A stretch of DNA of 64,000 nucleotides from Leptolyngbya sp. BL0902 (GTDB taxonomy: Bacteria; Cyanobacteriota; Cyanobacteriia; Phormidesmidales; Phormidesmidaceae): assembly GCF_016403105.1 (NCBI RefSeq), contig NZ_CP046155.1, positions 2,819,906-2,883,905 of the forward strand. Reading direction: 5' to 3'. This document shows, piece after piece, positions 1-8,483 of this stretch. The notes below the pieces were generated by a model. It ran no database searches and was not told the DNA's origin. It worked only from the letters and a program-made list of their open reading frames with translations. Every line of letters starts with the position of its first letter. Within the stretch, counting starts at the first letter, position 1. The translations under genes and the position numbers were made by a program.

Positions 1-131
1 CACCTAGGTAAACTCGACCGTTCCAGATCCCTAGGCCCAATGCCAAGGAAAAGGGAGGTACAGACGTGCCATAGATGGGTACTGTAGATCAGAGAACCAT
101 GAGTTTACGTCGCGCAATAACGGATAGGACA

Positions 132-566
132 ATGACCGCAAGCCAAGGGCCAGGAGAAGGCAACCACAAAATTACTTGTCAGGTATTTGTCTACGGCACG
201 CTGAAGCCTGGAGAAAAGGCGTTTCGACGATTTTGCGAGCCCTACATTATTGACCAGCAGGAAGCCCTGGCCCCAGGTCGTCTCTACGATTTGTCCTTGG
301 GCTATCCGGCCCTCACCCTAGAAGCGGGCTGGGTGGAAGGCACCCTGCTCACCTTCTCTAACACCGCCGCCTTGACTAAGCTGGATGAATTCGAGTCCTT
401 TTATCCTGATCACCCTCAAGACAGCGAGTACCTAAGGGTTTGGCACGCTATCTATGCCCCTGATCAAACCTTCCTCACCCACGCCTGGGCCTACGCCATG
501 ACCAGGGAACAGGTGGAAGGCCTGGGGGGCCAGTGGCTCCCCGACGGACGCTGGAGCAGCTCATAG
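132..566 (+). CDS. gamma-glutamylcyclotransferase-like (AIG2/GGCT fold) protein
   Basis: The protein opens with the hallmark VFVYGTLKPGE signature of the GGCT/AIG2 fold, which binds gamma-glutamyl substrates through the YGTL/YGSL loop. A later acidic stretch (LDEFESFYP) fits the catalytic glutamate region of this family. Length is about 144 residues, normal for the single-domain group. The frame is open back to an ATG at 75, but the extra N-terminal residues do not look like family sequence; neither start has a convincing ribosome site, so the start is uncertain. The physiological substrate cannot be told from sequence. A small unknown gene follows 39 bp downstream. Confidence 0.75.
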   Translation: MTASQGPGEGNHKITCQVFVYGTLKPGEKAFRRFCEPYIIDQQEALAPGRLYDLSLGYPALTLEAGWVEGTLLTFSNTAALTKLDEFESFYPDHPQDSEYLRVWHAIYAPDQTFLTHAWAYAMTREQVEGLGGQWLPDGRWSSS

Positions 567-605
567 CCATCCATTTTCCGCCCCCGATCCCCAACGGTTT
601 TTCCT

Positions 606-905
606 GTGGCTCAACTCTACTACCTCCTCCGCGCCCAGGCCGATGGCCGCTATTTGGTTGCCCGCCCCCGCACCGAAGACCCTGCTCAGTCCGGCGGGTT
701 TTTGCTGGTGTTCAAGGCCGACTACGACGCCCTCAGCTACCTCAATGCCCACGCCCCCGACTTGAGCGAACAGTTTTCGGTGGAAGCCATCACTCCCCCT
801 AACCTCAAGCCCCTGCTGAGCCGCTGGAATTTTCAAGGTCTAGGCATGGTCAACGATCCGCGCCTGCCCCAAATTGACTTCTTCAACCGCACAGCGGAGC
901 CCTAG
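606..905 (+). CDS. small conserved hypothetical protein
   Basis: A 99-residue protein starting with GTG. It has no membrane segment or signal peptide and no motif I can tie to a function. The composition (LYYLLRAQADGRYLVAR near the start, a C-terminal LPQIDFFNR) looks like a soluble folded protein of the type found as small conserved cyanobacterial ORFs. It follows the GGCT-like gene on the same strand with a short gap, so the two may be co-transcribed. An antisense ORF over the same bases is judged a shadow. Confidence 0.55.
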   Translation: MAQLYYLLRAQADGRYLVARPRTEDPAQSGGFLLVFKADYDALSYLNAHAPDLSEQFSVEAITPPNLKPLLSRWNFQGLGMVNDPRLPQIDFFNRTAEP

Positions 906-1164
906 CGCCCAACCTGGGCCTGATGCCGACGGAAACCTTTTCTAAAAGAAAAAGCGGCGGTGCTAGGATGAAAGACTGCAACAGTTTGTAACGCCGTCAC
1001 CACCACCTTAGAGGTCGGAGCGGATCGACCGGGACGGCACTTTTGATTGCCCGGTTGCGTCACTGGCACAGGTGGCTCAATAGCCTCGGATCGCAGACGT
1101 TAGAGTTTTGGCTGATCCACACACCCTGTTGTATCCATCTAGACGGTTTTTTCGGAGGTAATCC

Positions 1165-1725
1165 ATGACATCCCCCAAGCAGCCCCTGCGTTTCGCGATG
1201 TTGGCCCTGGCAGCGGCGACCCTGGCCACGGGTGTGGGTGTAGCGTTGCCACAGCCCGCGCCAGCCCAATCGGGGTTAACCATTTTTGGCGGCGTTGCCC
1301 CCGAATTTCGCCTACGCTACCTGATTGATTTCAACCGCCCCCGCAGCCGCAACAGCCGCTACTACCTGCAAGTGGCCCGCGCCATGGTGACTCAAGACAT
1401 TGTTTCCTTTGAAATTGAGTACCCCGAATCCTTTACGGAACGGCGAGGACGGCTAGACATGAACGCCATTGAGCTCCGCCAGGGAGACTGGCGTGGCGGT
1501 GCGGTGATCCCGGTGCAAAGCATTGAGTGGGAAGAGGGCTCCGGTCGGATTGTGATCACCCCCGAAGAACCCATCCCGGCCAACAGTAACTTTGTGATTG
1601 TGATGAGTAACGTCGTCAACCCCAATCGCTACGGCTACCACTACTTCAACCTGAACGCTATGTTCCAGGGCGACGTCATTGGTCGGTATGTGGGCACCTG
1701 GCCCCTAGAACTCGGAGCGGACTAG
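1165..1725 (+). CDS. DUF2808 family secreted protein
   Basis: A 186-residue protein with a classical signal peptide (hydrophobic MLALAAATLATGVGV segment, then an AQSG-type cleavage region near residue 35). The mature part has the DUF2808 pattern: YYLQVARAM, then IVSFEIEYPESF, and a C-terminal HYFNLNAMFQGDVIGRYVGTWPLEL. DUF2808 proteins are almost confined to cyanobacteria and their role is unknown; the signal predicts a periplasmic or outer-envelope location. A strong ribosome site (GGAGGT) lies 6 bp before the ATG, and an intrinsic terminator follows at 1764-1799, so this looks like a monocistronic gene. Confidence 0.85.
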   Translation: MTSPKQPLRFAMLALAAATLATGVGVALPQPAPAQSGLTIFGGVAPEFRLRYLIDFNRPRSRNSRYYLQVARAMVTQDIVSFEIEYPESFTERRGRLDMNAIELRQGDWRGGAVIPVQSIEWEEGSGRIVITPEEPIPANSNFVIVMSNVVNPNRYGYHYFNLNAMFQGDVIGRYVGTWPLELGAD

Positions 1726-1763
1726 AGCTATTTGGGCTCATTGCCCCTCTCCCCTGAACTAGA

Positions 1764-1799
1764 CCCCTTGATCGTCTGGCATCAAGGGGTTTTCGTTTG
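1764..1799 (+). terminator. intrinsic terminator of the DUF2808 gene
   Basis: Perfect 9-bp stem CCCCTTGAT/ATCAAGGGG with an 8-nt loop followed by a T-rich tract (TTTTCGTTT). It lies 39 bp after the stop codon. Confidence 0.8.
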
Positions 1800-1819
1800 G
1801 GCAGTTCTCCCGCCCGCCG

Positions 1820-2575
1820 CTACGGAATCAGGGTCTCGGCGATGGTTTCTAGGATGCGGGTAACGGGGTGATCGGGGTAGTTGAGGACAAAGATGCCACT
1901 GCTGGCCAACACCATGAGATCGTCGGAGTGGGGAATAACCCCGGCGACATCGGCGTTGTAGGTCGATTGAACCCTAGCTTTGAGTTCGTCGGGATCAAAC
2001 ACATCGGGGGCTTTGTTGACAGCGATCAGCAGCCGCTCCACCTGAAGCTTGCGAGCCACATCAACGGTGACGGCGGTGCCTTGGTAGTCTTGCTGGTCGG
2101 GCCGCAGCAGCAACAGCAGCACGTCGGAAATGGTAATGGAGAGCAGGGTTTCTTCGTTGAGGCCGGGGTGGGTATCAATGATGAGGTAGTCCAGCTTAAA
2201 GTCTTTGATCACCTTGCGGTAGCCGTCATTGAGGCGATTGACGTCGTAGCCCTCCCGCAGCACCCGCGCAATGTCGCTGGTTTTGATGCTGGAGGGCAGT
2301 AGAAAGAGCCCCCCTCCCCGACCACTGGTGAGCAGGTAGGAAATATCGTAGACCGCATCCTTAACGTCAATTTTTCCCCAGAGATAGTCATTCAGGGAGG
2401 CTTGGATATTCTCTTTACCAAAGCCAAACAAAACGTGCACCCCAGGGGACTGAATGTCGGTATCGACGACCGCCACCCGATACCCTTTTTGGGCCAAAAT
2501 CACCGCTAAGTTAGACACGGTATTCGATTTCCCCGTGCCGCCTCGGTAAGAATGTACTGAAACAACTTGCGCCAT
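1820..2575 (-). CDS. ParA/MinD-like P-loop ATPase
   Basis: A SIMIBI-class ATPase with a deviant Walker A motif (YRGGTGKSN near residues 9-17), switch region VVDTDIQSPG, and a Walker B-like LIIDTHPGL. About 251 residues from the chosen ATG at 2575, directly before the MAQVV start of the conserved core; an ATG 57 bp upstream would add a poor extension. There is no adjacent ParB, MinC or MinE, so plasmid partition or septum placement is not supported. It resembles stand-alone MinD/ParA proteins that position cell-envelope or motility complexes; the cargo is unknown. Confidence 0.8.
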   Translation of the reverse strand: MAQVVSVHSYRGGTGKSNTVSNLAVILAQKGYRVAVVDTDIQSPGVHVLFGFGKENIQASLNDYLWGKIDVKDAVYDISYLLTSGRGGGLFLLPSSIKTSDIARVLREGYDVNRLNDGYRKVIKDFKLDYLIIDTHPGLNEETLLSITISDVLLLLLRPDQQDYQGTAVTVDVARKLQVERLLIAVNKAPDVFDPDELKARVQSTYNADVAGVIPHSDDLMVLASSGIFVLNYPDHPVTRILETIAETLIP

Positions 2576-2746
2576 AAAACCGAAATCCAATAACTTCCCA
2601 TACAGCCCGACCAACCAGGCCCAACTCACCAAGATAGCCCCAAACTAGCCCCCGCCGCTGTTCCCCATCCTAGGTAAAAACTGCCCTGCTGGCACTGGCG
2701 TTTAGGGATACCTTGCCCGCGAGACTTCTGCTGAGGCTCTGGTCTT

Positions 2747-2776
2747 CCCCGATCCTCCCCGATCCTCCCCGATCCT
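2747..2776. repeat. tandem decamer, three copies
   Basis: Three perfect direct copies of CCCCGATCCT in the 356-bp gap between the ParA-like gene and the next plus-strand gene. The rest of this gap holds no feature I can support. Confidence 0.8.
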
Positions 2777-2931
2777 CGCTCCGCTATCCTTTACCGTGTA
2801 CAGTAGGTTCCTTCAGGATGTTCTCTTTGCCATGGGCCTAGGCCAAGCGCGTAGTGGCCCCATCCCATCCCCCCAGGGGAGCAGGGGGAGACCGTAAGGA
2901 AGACTGAGGATTTAGAAGACCGAGGATTGGG

Positions 2932-3714
2932 ATGGGCCTAGATCTAGTACTACTAACCATCTACCTGATTTGTATCGGATCGCTGGCCTATCAGATGGTG
3001 CTGGCGGCGGAGGCGGGGGTGGAGGTGCGCGTCACCTGTCTCCCCGATGCTGATATCCTAGGGCGGGCGCTGGCGGATCAGTTAGCCCGCCAAGGGCTGT
3101 CAGCAGAGTCGGGCCAGGTGGTGATGGAAATGCCGTCACCGCTGAAGCCGCAGATGGGGCTAACCCTCACCCCCCCGGCCCTGCGGGGTCAGCCGCCGGG
3201 AGATCCCACAGGGCAGATTGCGGTGCAGGTCATTCCCCAGGGGCCACAGCCTCTCAAACCCCTAACGGGGCTGACGGTGCAGGTGCTGAACCAAACCCAG
3301 GGCTTTCAGGTAGTGGTGGATTGGGATCGCAGCTCTTTCACCCAAGGGAAGGATCAGGCCCGACGGGTAATTCGCCACACCCCTGGCACCCGCATGGACT
3401 TGGGCCTGCCCCAGGTGATGAGTGTGGTTAACCCCAACCAGTTGCTGAGCGCCGTAGCCACCAGCGAAGACTGCTTCCGCCTTAACCCCGATACCCAACT
3501 GCTGCACCTGGCGGTTCCCCTCGTGGATCCTAACCAACTGCTCACCTTAGACCCCCCAGATCGAATCTATGCCTTAGATTTAGCCCTGAACATCACCCCG
3601 GTGATTGGGCGGGGGGCGCGGCCCCTGGTGCTGCTGCTGCCCTTTCGGTTTCGGGTAGAGCGACGTGTGGGCCAGTCTCCCCTGCCCTTTCGGCGCTGGC
3701 TGGGCAAACGCTAG
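2932..3714 (+). CDS. conserved hypothetical protein with N-terminal membrane segment
   Basis: I do not recognise this 260-residue protein. Residues 3-27 form one hydrophobic segment (VLLTIYLICIGSLAYQMVLAA) that could be a membrane anchor or uncleaved signal. The remainder is soluble-looking, with alternating hydrophobic beta-type segments (GQIAVQVIPQ, LTVQVLNQTQGFQVVVDW) and a basic C-terminus. No catalytic motif is visible. It is convergent with the MGS-DAGK gene downstream, with only 22 bp between the stops. Confidence 0.6.
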   Translation: MGLDLVLLTIYLICIGSLAYQMVLAAEAGVEVRVTCLPDADILGRALADQLARQGLSAESGQVVMEMPSPLKPQMGLTLTPPALRGQPPGDPTGQIAVQVIPQGPQPLKPLTGLTVQVLNQTQGFQVVVDWDRSSFTQGKDQARRVIRHTPGTRMDLGLPQVMSVVNPNQLLSAVATSEDCFRLNPDTQLLHLAVPLVDPNQLLTLDPPDRIYALDLALNITPVIGRGARPLVLLLPFRFRVERRVGQSPLPFRRWLGKR

Positions 3715-3736
3715 GGGGCGTCCGACCCTGGGAGGG

Positions 3737-5047
3737 CTAGGTGGTAGGCCACCAATTTTGTTCTTTGGCGAGGGGCGTCAGCACGGTCAACCCCTGGGGG
3801 ATGCAGTCGATATCAACGGGGGTGGTGCCAATAATTTCGCCATCGACCACCACAGGGCGGGGGGTGTCCGTTGTAATTTTGACCCGCGACCCGCGCAGGC
3901 AGAGGATGCCTTCGTGGGTGGTGGGGCTGCTGACAAGGGCTGAGGCAAAGAGGCTGGTGAGGGCGCTAATGGCCTGCATACGAGTTTTGACGGTGCTGAT
4001 GGTAATGTCGAGGAGGCCATCGGCGTAGCGCACTTCCCCAAACCCCTGGGCCAAGACGGAGGTAGCCGGGGCCGCGTTGGCAATGGTGATGGCGGAGGTA
4101 GTAAAGCTGCCCTTGAGGATCTGTTCCTCGCTGTGTTCTGCACCTTCGAGTTCGAGGGTGGCTTCAAAGGTATCGGCTTCGCTGAGCTGCTGCACTCCGG
4201 CCATGAGGTAGGCCAAGGCCCCAAAGCGATTTTTCATTTCGCGGTTGGCTCGGTTGACGTAGTCGGCCTCAAACCCCAGCCCCGCCAGCAAAATCATGGG
4301 CCTACCGTTGCAGCGGGCGATATCTACGGTGCGGGTATTGCCCGCCAGAATGGTTCCGCAGGCTCCCTGAATGCCCGTGGGAATGCCCAGGGCGACGGCA
4401 AAGGCGTTGGCTGTGCCACGGGGAATAATGCCGAGGGGAATCCCGGTTTCCATCACGGCCCCCGCCACCTCCGAGACGGTGCCATCGCCACCGGAGGCAA
4501 TCACTAAATCCGGCCCCTTGGCCAAGGCCTCCCGTGCTTGGTCGGCGGCGGCCACATCGGGGCTGGTGACAATCACGTTCACCTGCACCTGGGGTTCTAG
4601 CAGCCGCTTAATCAGGGCGAGGTCGTTGTCAGGGTTGCCTTGGCCGGAGACAGGATTGAAGATCAACTGGGCAATACGCGCCTTGCCGATGTGCTTGATC
4701 ACCGCCTCTGCGGTCGCGAGGTTGGTGGCCACCGGGATGTTATGCACCTCACACACCCGTAGCAGGGCACGAATGTCTGGCTCGTGGGGTTGGGCGTAGA
4801 GCGGATCAATGAGGAAAATGACCGCAGCAACCTCGCCCACCGCCACGCGGGCCGCGATTTGGGCATCGCCCCCCAAGGGCCCAGACAGCAGACATTCCAC
4901 CGATAGCCCCGCCTGCTGCAAGCGCCCGCCCGTGGTGCCCGTGGCAATCAGGTGATAGCGGGATAAAATCCCCTTAAATCGCTGGCCAAAGGCCACCATG
5001 TCATCTTTTTTGCCGTCGTGGGCAATTAGGGCAATTTGGGTGGGCAT
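3737..5047 (-). CDS. methylglyoxal synthase / diacylglycerol kinase-type lipid kinase fusion
   Basis: Residues 1-120 are a methylglyoxal synthase domain: IALIAHD, ATGTTG, SGPLGGD (Asp61), then [11 protein letters not shown], which keeps the equivalents of catalytic Asp71, His98 and Asp101 of E. coli MgsA. Residues from about 125 to the end form a DAGK/YegS-type lipid kinase with the nucleotide-binding ASGGDGT motif and [12 protein letters not shown]. MgsA converts dihydroxyacetone phosphate to methylglyoxal; the kinase half should phosphorylate a lipid or sphingoid-like substrate. Both halves keep their key residues, so both may be active. The coupling of triose-phosphate overflow to lipid phosphorylation is inference. 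Confidence 0.88.
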   Translation of the reverse strand: MPTQIALIAHDGKKDDMVAFGQRFKGILSRYHLIATGTTGGRLQQAGLSVECLLSGPLGGDAQIAARVAVGEVAAVIFLIDPLYAQPHEPDIRALLRVCEVHNIPVATNLATAEAVIKHIGKARIAQLIFNPVSGQGNPDNDLALIKRLLEPQVQVNVIVTSPDVAAADQAREALAKGPDLVIASGGDGTVSEVAGAVMETGIPLGIIPRGTANAFAVALGIPTGIQGACGTILAGNTRTVDIARCNGRPMILLAGLGFEADYVNRANREMKNRFGALAYLMAGVQQLSEADTFEATLELEGAEHSEEQILKGSFTTSAITIANAAPATSVLAQGFGEVRYADGLLDITISTVKTRMQAISALTSLFASALVSSPTTHEGILCLRGSRVKITTDTPRPVVVDGEIIGTTPVDIDCIPQGLTVLTPLAKEQNWWPTT

Positions 5048-5158
5048 GGGGAGGTGGGGGAATGAGTTGGCCAGGGCAATCTACCCCAGGAAAGATGGCC
5101 CGGTGGAGATTGTCCTGTAGAGATAGCTAGGATAGCGCAGCCTAAACCAGCCGTGGGG

Positions 5159-6463
5159 CTAGCCGCTGGTGACGGACAGCCCATCCACCAGCACCGAGGG
5201 AGTGTAGCAGGATCCGTTCCAGTCGGCATCGGCACCGAGGTCTAGGTTGTCCTTGAGGGCGCTGTAGACGTTGCCCGCCACCATGGTGTCCTTCACGCGC
5301 CCGACAATTTGGCCCCGGTGGATGTGGTAGCCCAGGTCGATATTGACGGAAAAGTCGCCGGAGATACCCGCCCCGCCGCCCAGGATTTGATCCACCAAAA
5401 TGCCGTGGTCGATGCTGGCAATCAGCTGATCTAGGGTGCGCTGTCCGGGGGTAATGAGGGTGTTGTAGAGGCTGGGGGTGGGGTAGCTGCCGAGGCCCGG
5501 TCGAAAGCCGTTCCCCGTAGACTGGCCCCCTAGCTGTTGGCCCACCTTGCGGTCGCAGTAGAACAGCGCCAGGACGCCTTTCTCAATGAAAACTAACCGC
5601 TGGGTGGGGGTGCCTTCGTCGTCAAAGGGACAGCTAAAGGGGCCAGCCTCCGGGTCTTGGTAGAGGGTGATAGCGGGAGAAATCATCCCCTGCCCTAGGC
5701 CATCGCTCCAGGGGGAGGATCGTTCTAGCACCCGCTTACCGCTGAGGGCGGCCTGGAGGGTGCCCCACAGCATATCCGCTGCCTTAGCCGTAAACAGCAC
5801 AGGGAGCCGCCCAGAGATGACCGAGGCCGAAGTCTCCGCCCATTGCAGCCGCTGGATCAGTTGCTCTGCTAGGCTGACCACATCTAAACTATCGCGCTGG
5901 GTCTGACCATCGCTGACGCTTAGAAAGTCGTCCCCCCGAACCCAATCGGCGGAGGCATAGCCGCTGAGCGTGGTGTCGCTGTAGGCGCAATCTAGCCCCT
6001 GGCTGTTGAGGATGCGGGTGGTTTCCAGGTCGCACTCCATTTCCACGCCGCAGATCACCTCTGGGTAGGCGGCCCGCACCCGGTCAATCACCGCTTGCCC
6101 CCAGGTGATTAACTGATCCACAGGCACCGTCTGGCCCAGGTCGGGATAGCGCTGGCGGCTGCCCGACGTGAGGTTGACAGGCTCAGGATCGTTGAGGGCG
6201 CTAATGGCCATGGCCTTGTCTACAATGGGCTGAGGATCCACTGGCCCGTAGGCCACCGCCAAACCGGGCCGACCCTTCACCCACAGCCGCAGCGCCGTTC
6301 CTAGCGCCGCCGAGCTTTCCAGTTGCTTCAGGCGGTTGGCTTCAAAAAACACCGGACGCGACTGGGAGCGCGACTGGAGCACCTCCGCCGCCTCCGCCCC
6401 CGAACGTAGGGCCAGATCGAGGAGTTTCTCAGCAAGGGAATCGTCCGTGAGGCCAGCAACCAT
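5159..6463 (-). CDS. TldD/PmbA (TldE-like) family metalloprotease subunit
   Basis: 434 residues, the usual length for PmbA/TldE. The family core is visible in the N-terminal EVLQSRSQSRPVFFE-type strand region, the central LPVLFTAKAADMLW, and the C-terminal glycine-rich stretch around NGFRPGLGSYPT and the ILGGGAGISGDFSVN segment. TldD/TldE heterodimers process modified peptides and degrade unfolded peptides, with the metal site in TldD. I did not see an HExxxH motif here, which supports assignment to the TldE-like partner. No tldD gene is in the window, so its partner must lie elsewhere. Confidence 0.82.
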   Translation of the reverse strand: MVAGLTDDSLAEKLLDLALRSGAEAAEVLQSRSQSRPVFFEANRLKQLESSAALGTALRLWVKGRPGLAVAYGPVDPQPIVDKAMAISALNDPEPVNLTSGSRQRYPDLGQTVPVDQLITWGQAVIDRVRAAYPEVICGVEMECDLETTRILNSQGLDCAYSDTTLSGYASADWVRGDDFLSVSDGQTQRDSLDVVSLAEQLIQRLQWAETSASVISGRLPVLFTAKAADMLWGTLQAALSGKRVLERSSPWSDGLGQGMISPAITLYQDPEAGPFSCPFDDEGTPTQRLVFIEKGVLALFYCDRKVGQQLGGQSTGNGFRPGLGSYPTPSLYNTLITPGQRTLDQLIASIDHGILVDQILGGGAGISGDFSVNIDLGYHIHRGQIVGRVKDTMVAGNVYSALKDNLDLGADADWNGSCYTPSVLVDGLSVTSG

Positions 6464-6658
6464 AGACGGGGCTATCCAAGGTAAATCAATGTCTTCCCAT
6501 CTTCCTGGATTGTGGTACCCCTGGAAAGCCTATTCCTTCTACGGTGCTCACGGCATAGCCTCGATTGCGGTCTATTTAATCCAGCCCTTTGCCACACCAC
6601 CAGACCCGCCACCACTCTAGACGAGGCCCCTAGCTGCACTAAACCCAATCTTGACTAA

Positions 6659-6730
6659 AGCCGATGGCGGGATTTGAACCCGCGACCGCTCGATTACGAA
6701 TCGAGTGCTCTACCACTGAGCCACATCGGC
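6659..6730 (-). tRNA. tRNA-Thr (anticodon CGU)
   Basis: Read on the minus strand: acceptor GCCGATG pairs with CATCGGC, the D-arm is GCTC...GAGC, the anticodon stem CTCGA/TCGAG encloses TTCGTAA (anticodon CGT), and the T-arm is GCGGG TTCAAAT CCCGC. CCA is not encoded. It decodes ACG. Confidence 0.95.
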
Positions 6731-6827
6731 ATAGGAACTCACAGTCAATTAGTATAACAGGGTGGGTCGTCTATGGATGGCCCTTTTCCCCAGGGATGGG
6801 GGAGGAATTTTTTGAGGAGCCCCTGCA

Positions 6828-7118
6828 ATGACCCTGCCCGATGCGCCGCCGCCCAATCGCCCCCCCCAGGGTATGAGCCCTGAGCGGTATGCCCGACTGC
6901 GGGCGGAGGCGAAAGCCCCCTATCGAGGATTGCGGCGGGTGGTTTATCTAACGGCGGGGGCATCGGCAGCTATTGGGGCATTTATTATGATCACCCAGGG
7001 GCTGGCGGGGCGGGCCACGGCGGATTTGGGCCTCAATCTGCTGATTCAGTTTGGGGTGCTCGGAACAGCGGGGCTATTGCTGTGGCTGGAGAGTCGGGGT
7101 GCCAAAAAGACGGACTAG
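6828..7118 (+). CDS. DUF3493 (LPA1-like) small membrane protein
   Basis: A 96-residue protein with the DUF3493 signature RAEAKAPYRGLRR at residues 24-36, followed by two predicted membrane helices (VVYLTAGASAAIGAFIMI and LLIQFGVLGTAGLLLWL). The same domain forms the C-terminal part of plant LPA1/Rep27, a photosystem II assembly factor, so a thylakoid role in PSII biogenesis is possible but inferred. A terminator-like hairpin lies downstream at 7247-7281. Confidence 0.78.
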   Translation: MTLPDAPPPNRPPQGMSPERYARLRAEAKAPYRGLRRVVYLTAGASAAIGAFIMITQGLAGRATADLGLNLLIQFGVLGTAGLLLWLESRGAKKTD

Positions 7119-7246
7119 GGCGGTTGGCCCGTCGGTGAGCAGGCCAATTGGTCTTGGGCTATCTCCTGAAGACAACGGGCAGGCGGACTGATTCGTAGTC
7201 CAGGCTACTCATTTGTCTACATACAGACTCTATATCTAGAACCAGA

Positions 7247-7281
7247 CGGCAGCCCTCCCTTGAGAGGGGTCTGCGGTTTTT
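7247..7281 (+). terminator. probable intrinsic terminator after the DUF3493 gene
   Basis: Stem GCAGCCCTC pairing with GAGGG..CTGC (two unpaired bases), followed by a five-T run. It lies between the DUF3493 gene and the substrate-binding lipoprotein gene. Confidence 0.5.
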
Positions 7282-7325
7282 AGCTGTTTTTTAGCAAATT
7301 CTTCTGGTAACGGAGTCCTTTCAAG

Positions 7326-8417
7326 ATGACCGCATTTCGCCCCCTATTAGGTTCTCTTTTGCTGGCCGCATCGCTGACGGTGATGGGCTGTGCGGGTACC
7401 ACAGAGGTCGCCACCCCTGATACTGCTGAGACCACGACCGACGCCGCTGCCCCCAACACAGCGGATCTCACCCCCGTGAGGTTCACGCTATCTTGGCTGT
7501 TTCAGGGGGTGGATGCGCCCTTAGCCATCGCCCTAGAACGGGGCTACTTTGCTGAGGAAGGTCTGGATGTCACCTTTGAGCGGGGCTTTGGTTCCGCCGA
7601 TTCCATCACCAAAATCGCCGCTGGGCAGTACGACATCGGCGAAGGGGATATGTACTCGATGATGGAGTTTAACGAGAAAAACCCTGACCAACAACTGGTG
7701 GCGGTGGCTATTAAGTTCAACCGTTCTCCCTTTGTGATTGTCACCAAAGCCGATTCTGAGTTTAGCGAACCAGCCAAACTGGGCGGGGCCAACCTAGCGG
7801 CTCCGGCGGGGGATGGGCCACGGCGACTGTGGCCTGTGCTAGCTCAGGAGGTAGGGGCCGACCCTAACAGTGTGCAGTGGACGAATGTGGAACCCCAACT
7901 GCGGGAGAGTATGCTGGCCCAAAACAACGCGGACGGGATTTCCTGCTTCTCCATCTCCTGTCTGCCCGTGCTTAGCCAAAAACTGGGCTTGCCCCAGGAA
8001 AGCCTCAACGTGTTCTACTACAACGACCACGGCCTCGACCTCTACGGCAACGCCCTGATTGTCCGGCGAGACTTCTTGGAGGCGAATCCTGAGGTGGTGC
8101 GGGGCTTTGTGGCGGCCTACATCCGGGGCCTACAGGCCACCCTCGCCGATCCCGAAGCCGCCCTCGCCGTTGTGACCGAATATGCCGATGACGAACTCTT
8201 TGATACCGCCATCGAGGCTGAGCGGATGCAGATCGCCATGGAGCGGCTGTATACCGGGCCAGAAACGGCAACCATCGGTCTAGGCGGCGTGGATCCAGAT
8301 CGCCTAGAGGCCACTATTGCCCAAGTGGCTGAGGGCTTTGGCCTCACCACGGTGCCCAGCATTGAGGCGGTGTTTGACCCCAACTATCTGCCGCCCCAAT
8401 CTGAGCGGATGCTCTAG
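7326..8417 (+). CDS. ABC transporter substrate-binding lipoprotein (NMT1/THI5, SsuA-like)
   Basis: 363 residues. A lipoprotein signal ends in VMGC (Cys22), predicting a lipid-anchored periplasmic binding protein. The mature part matches the NMT1/THI5/SsuA family: an LSWLFQGVDAPLAIALERGYF start, GLDVTFERGFGSAD, and repeated two-lobe features typical of nitrate/sulfonate/pyrimidine-precursor binding proteins. The ligand cannot be told. No permease or ATPase is adjacent; a family-compatible permease occurs alone at 45944-46726. A long hairpin at 8436-8472 separates it from the convergent Rieske gene. Confidence 0.85.
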   Translation: MTAFRPLLGSLLLAASLTVMGCAGTTEVATPDTAETTTDAAAPNTADLTPVRFTLSWLFQGVDAPLAIALERGYFAEEGLDVTFERGFGSADSITKIAAGQYDIGEGDMYSMMEFNEKNPDQQLVAVAIKFNRSPFVIVTKADSEFSEPAKLGGANLAAPAGDGPRRLWPVLAQEVGADPNSVQWTNVEPQLRESMLAQNNADGISCFSISCLPVLSQKLGLPQESLNVFYYNDHGLDLYGNALIVRRDFLEANPEVVRGFVAAYIRGLQATLADPEAALAVVTEYADDELFDTAIEAERMQIAMERLYTGPETATIGLGGVDPDRLEATIAQVAEGFGLTTVPSIEAVFDPNYLPPQSERML

Positions 8418-8435
8418 GGGCCTAGCGTAGCCGGA

Positions 8436-8472
8436 GCCCCTAGGATCCTCGTTTCTGGGGAATCCTAGGGGC
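8436..8472. terminator. bidirectional hairpin between convergent genes
   Basis: Perfect 11-bp inverted repeat GCCCCTAGGAT/ATCCTAGGGGC with a 15-nt loop, between the stop codons of the binding-protein gene and the Rieske gene. T-tracts on both sides are weak, so terminator function is inferred from position. Confidence 0.55.
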
Positions 8473-8483
8473 CTTTGAGACAG

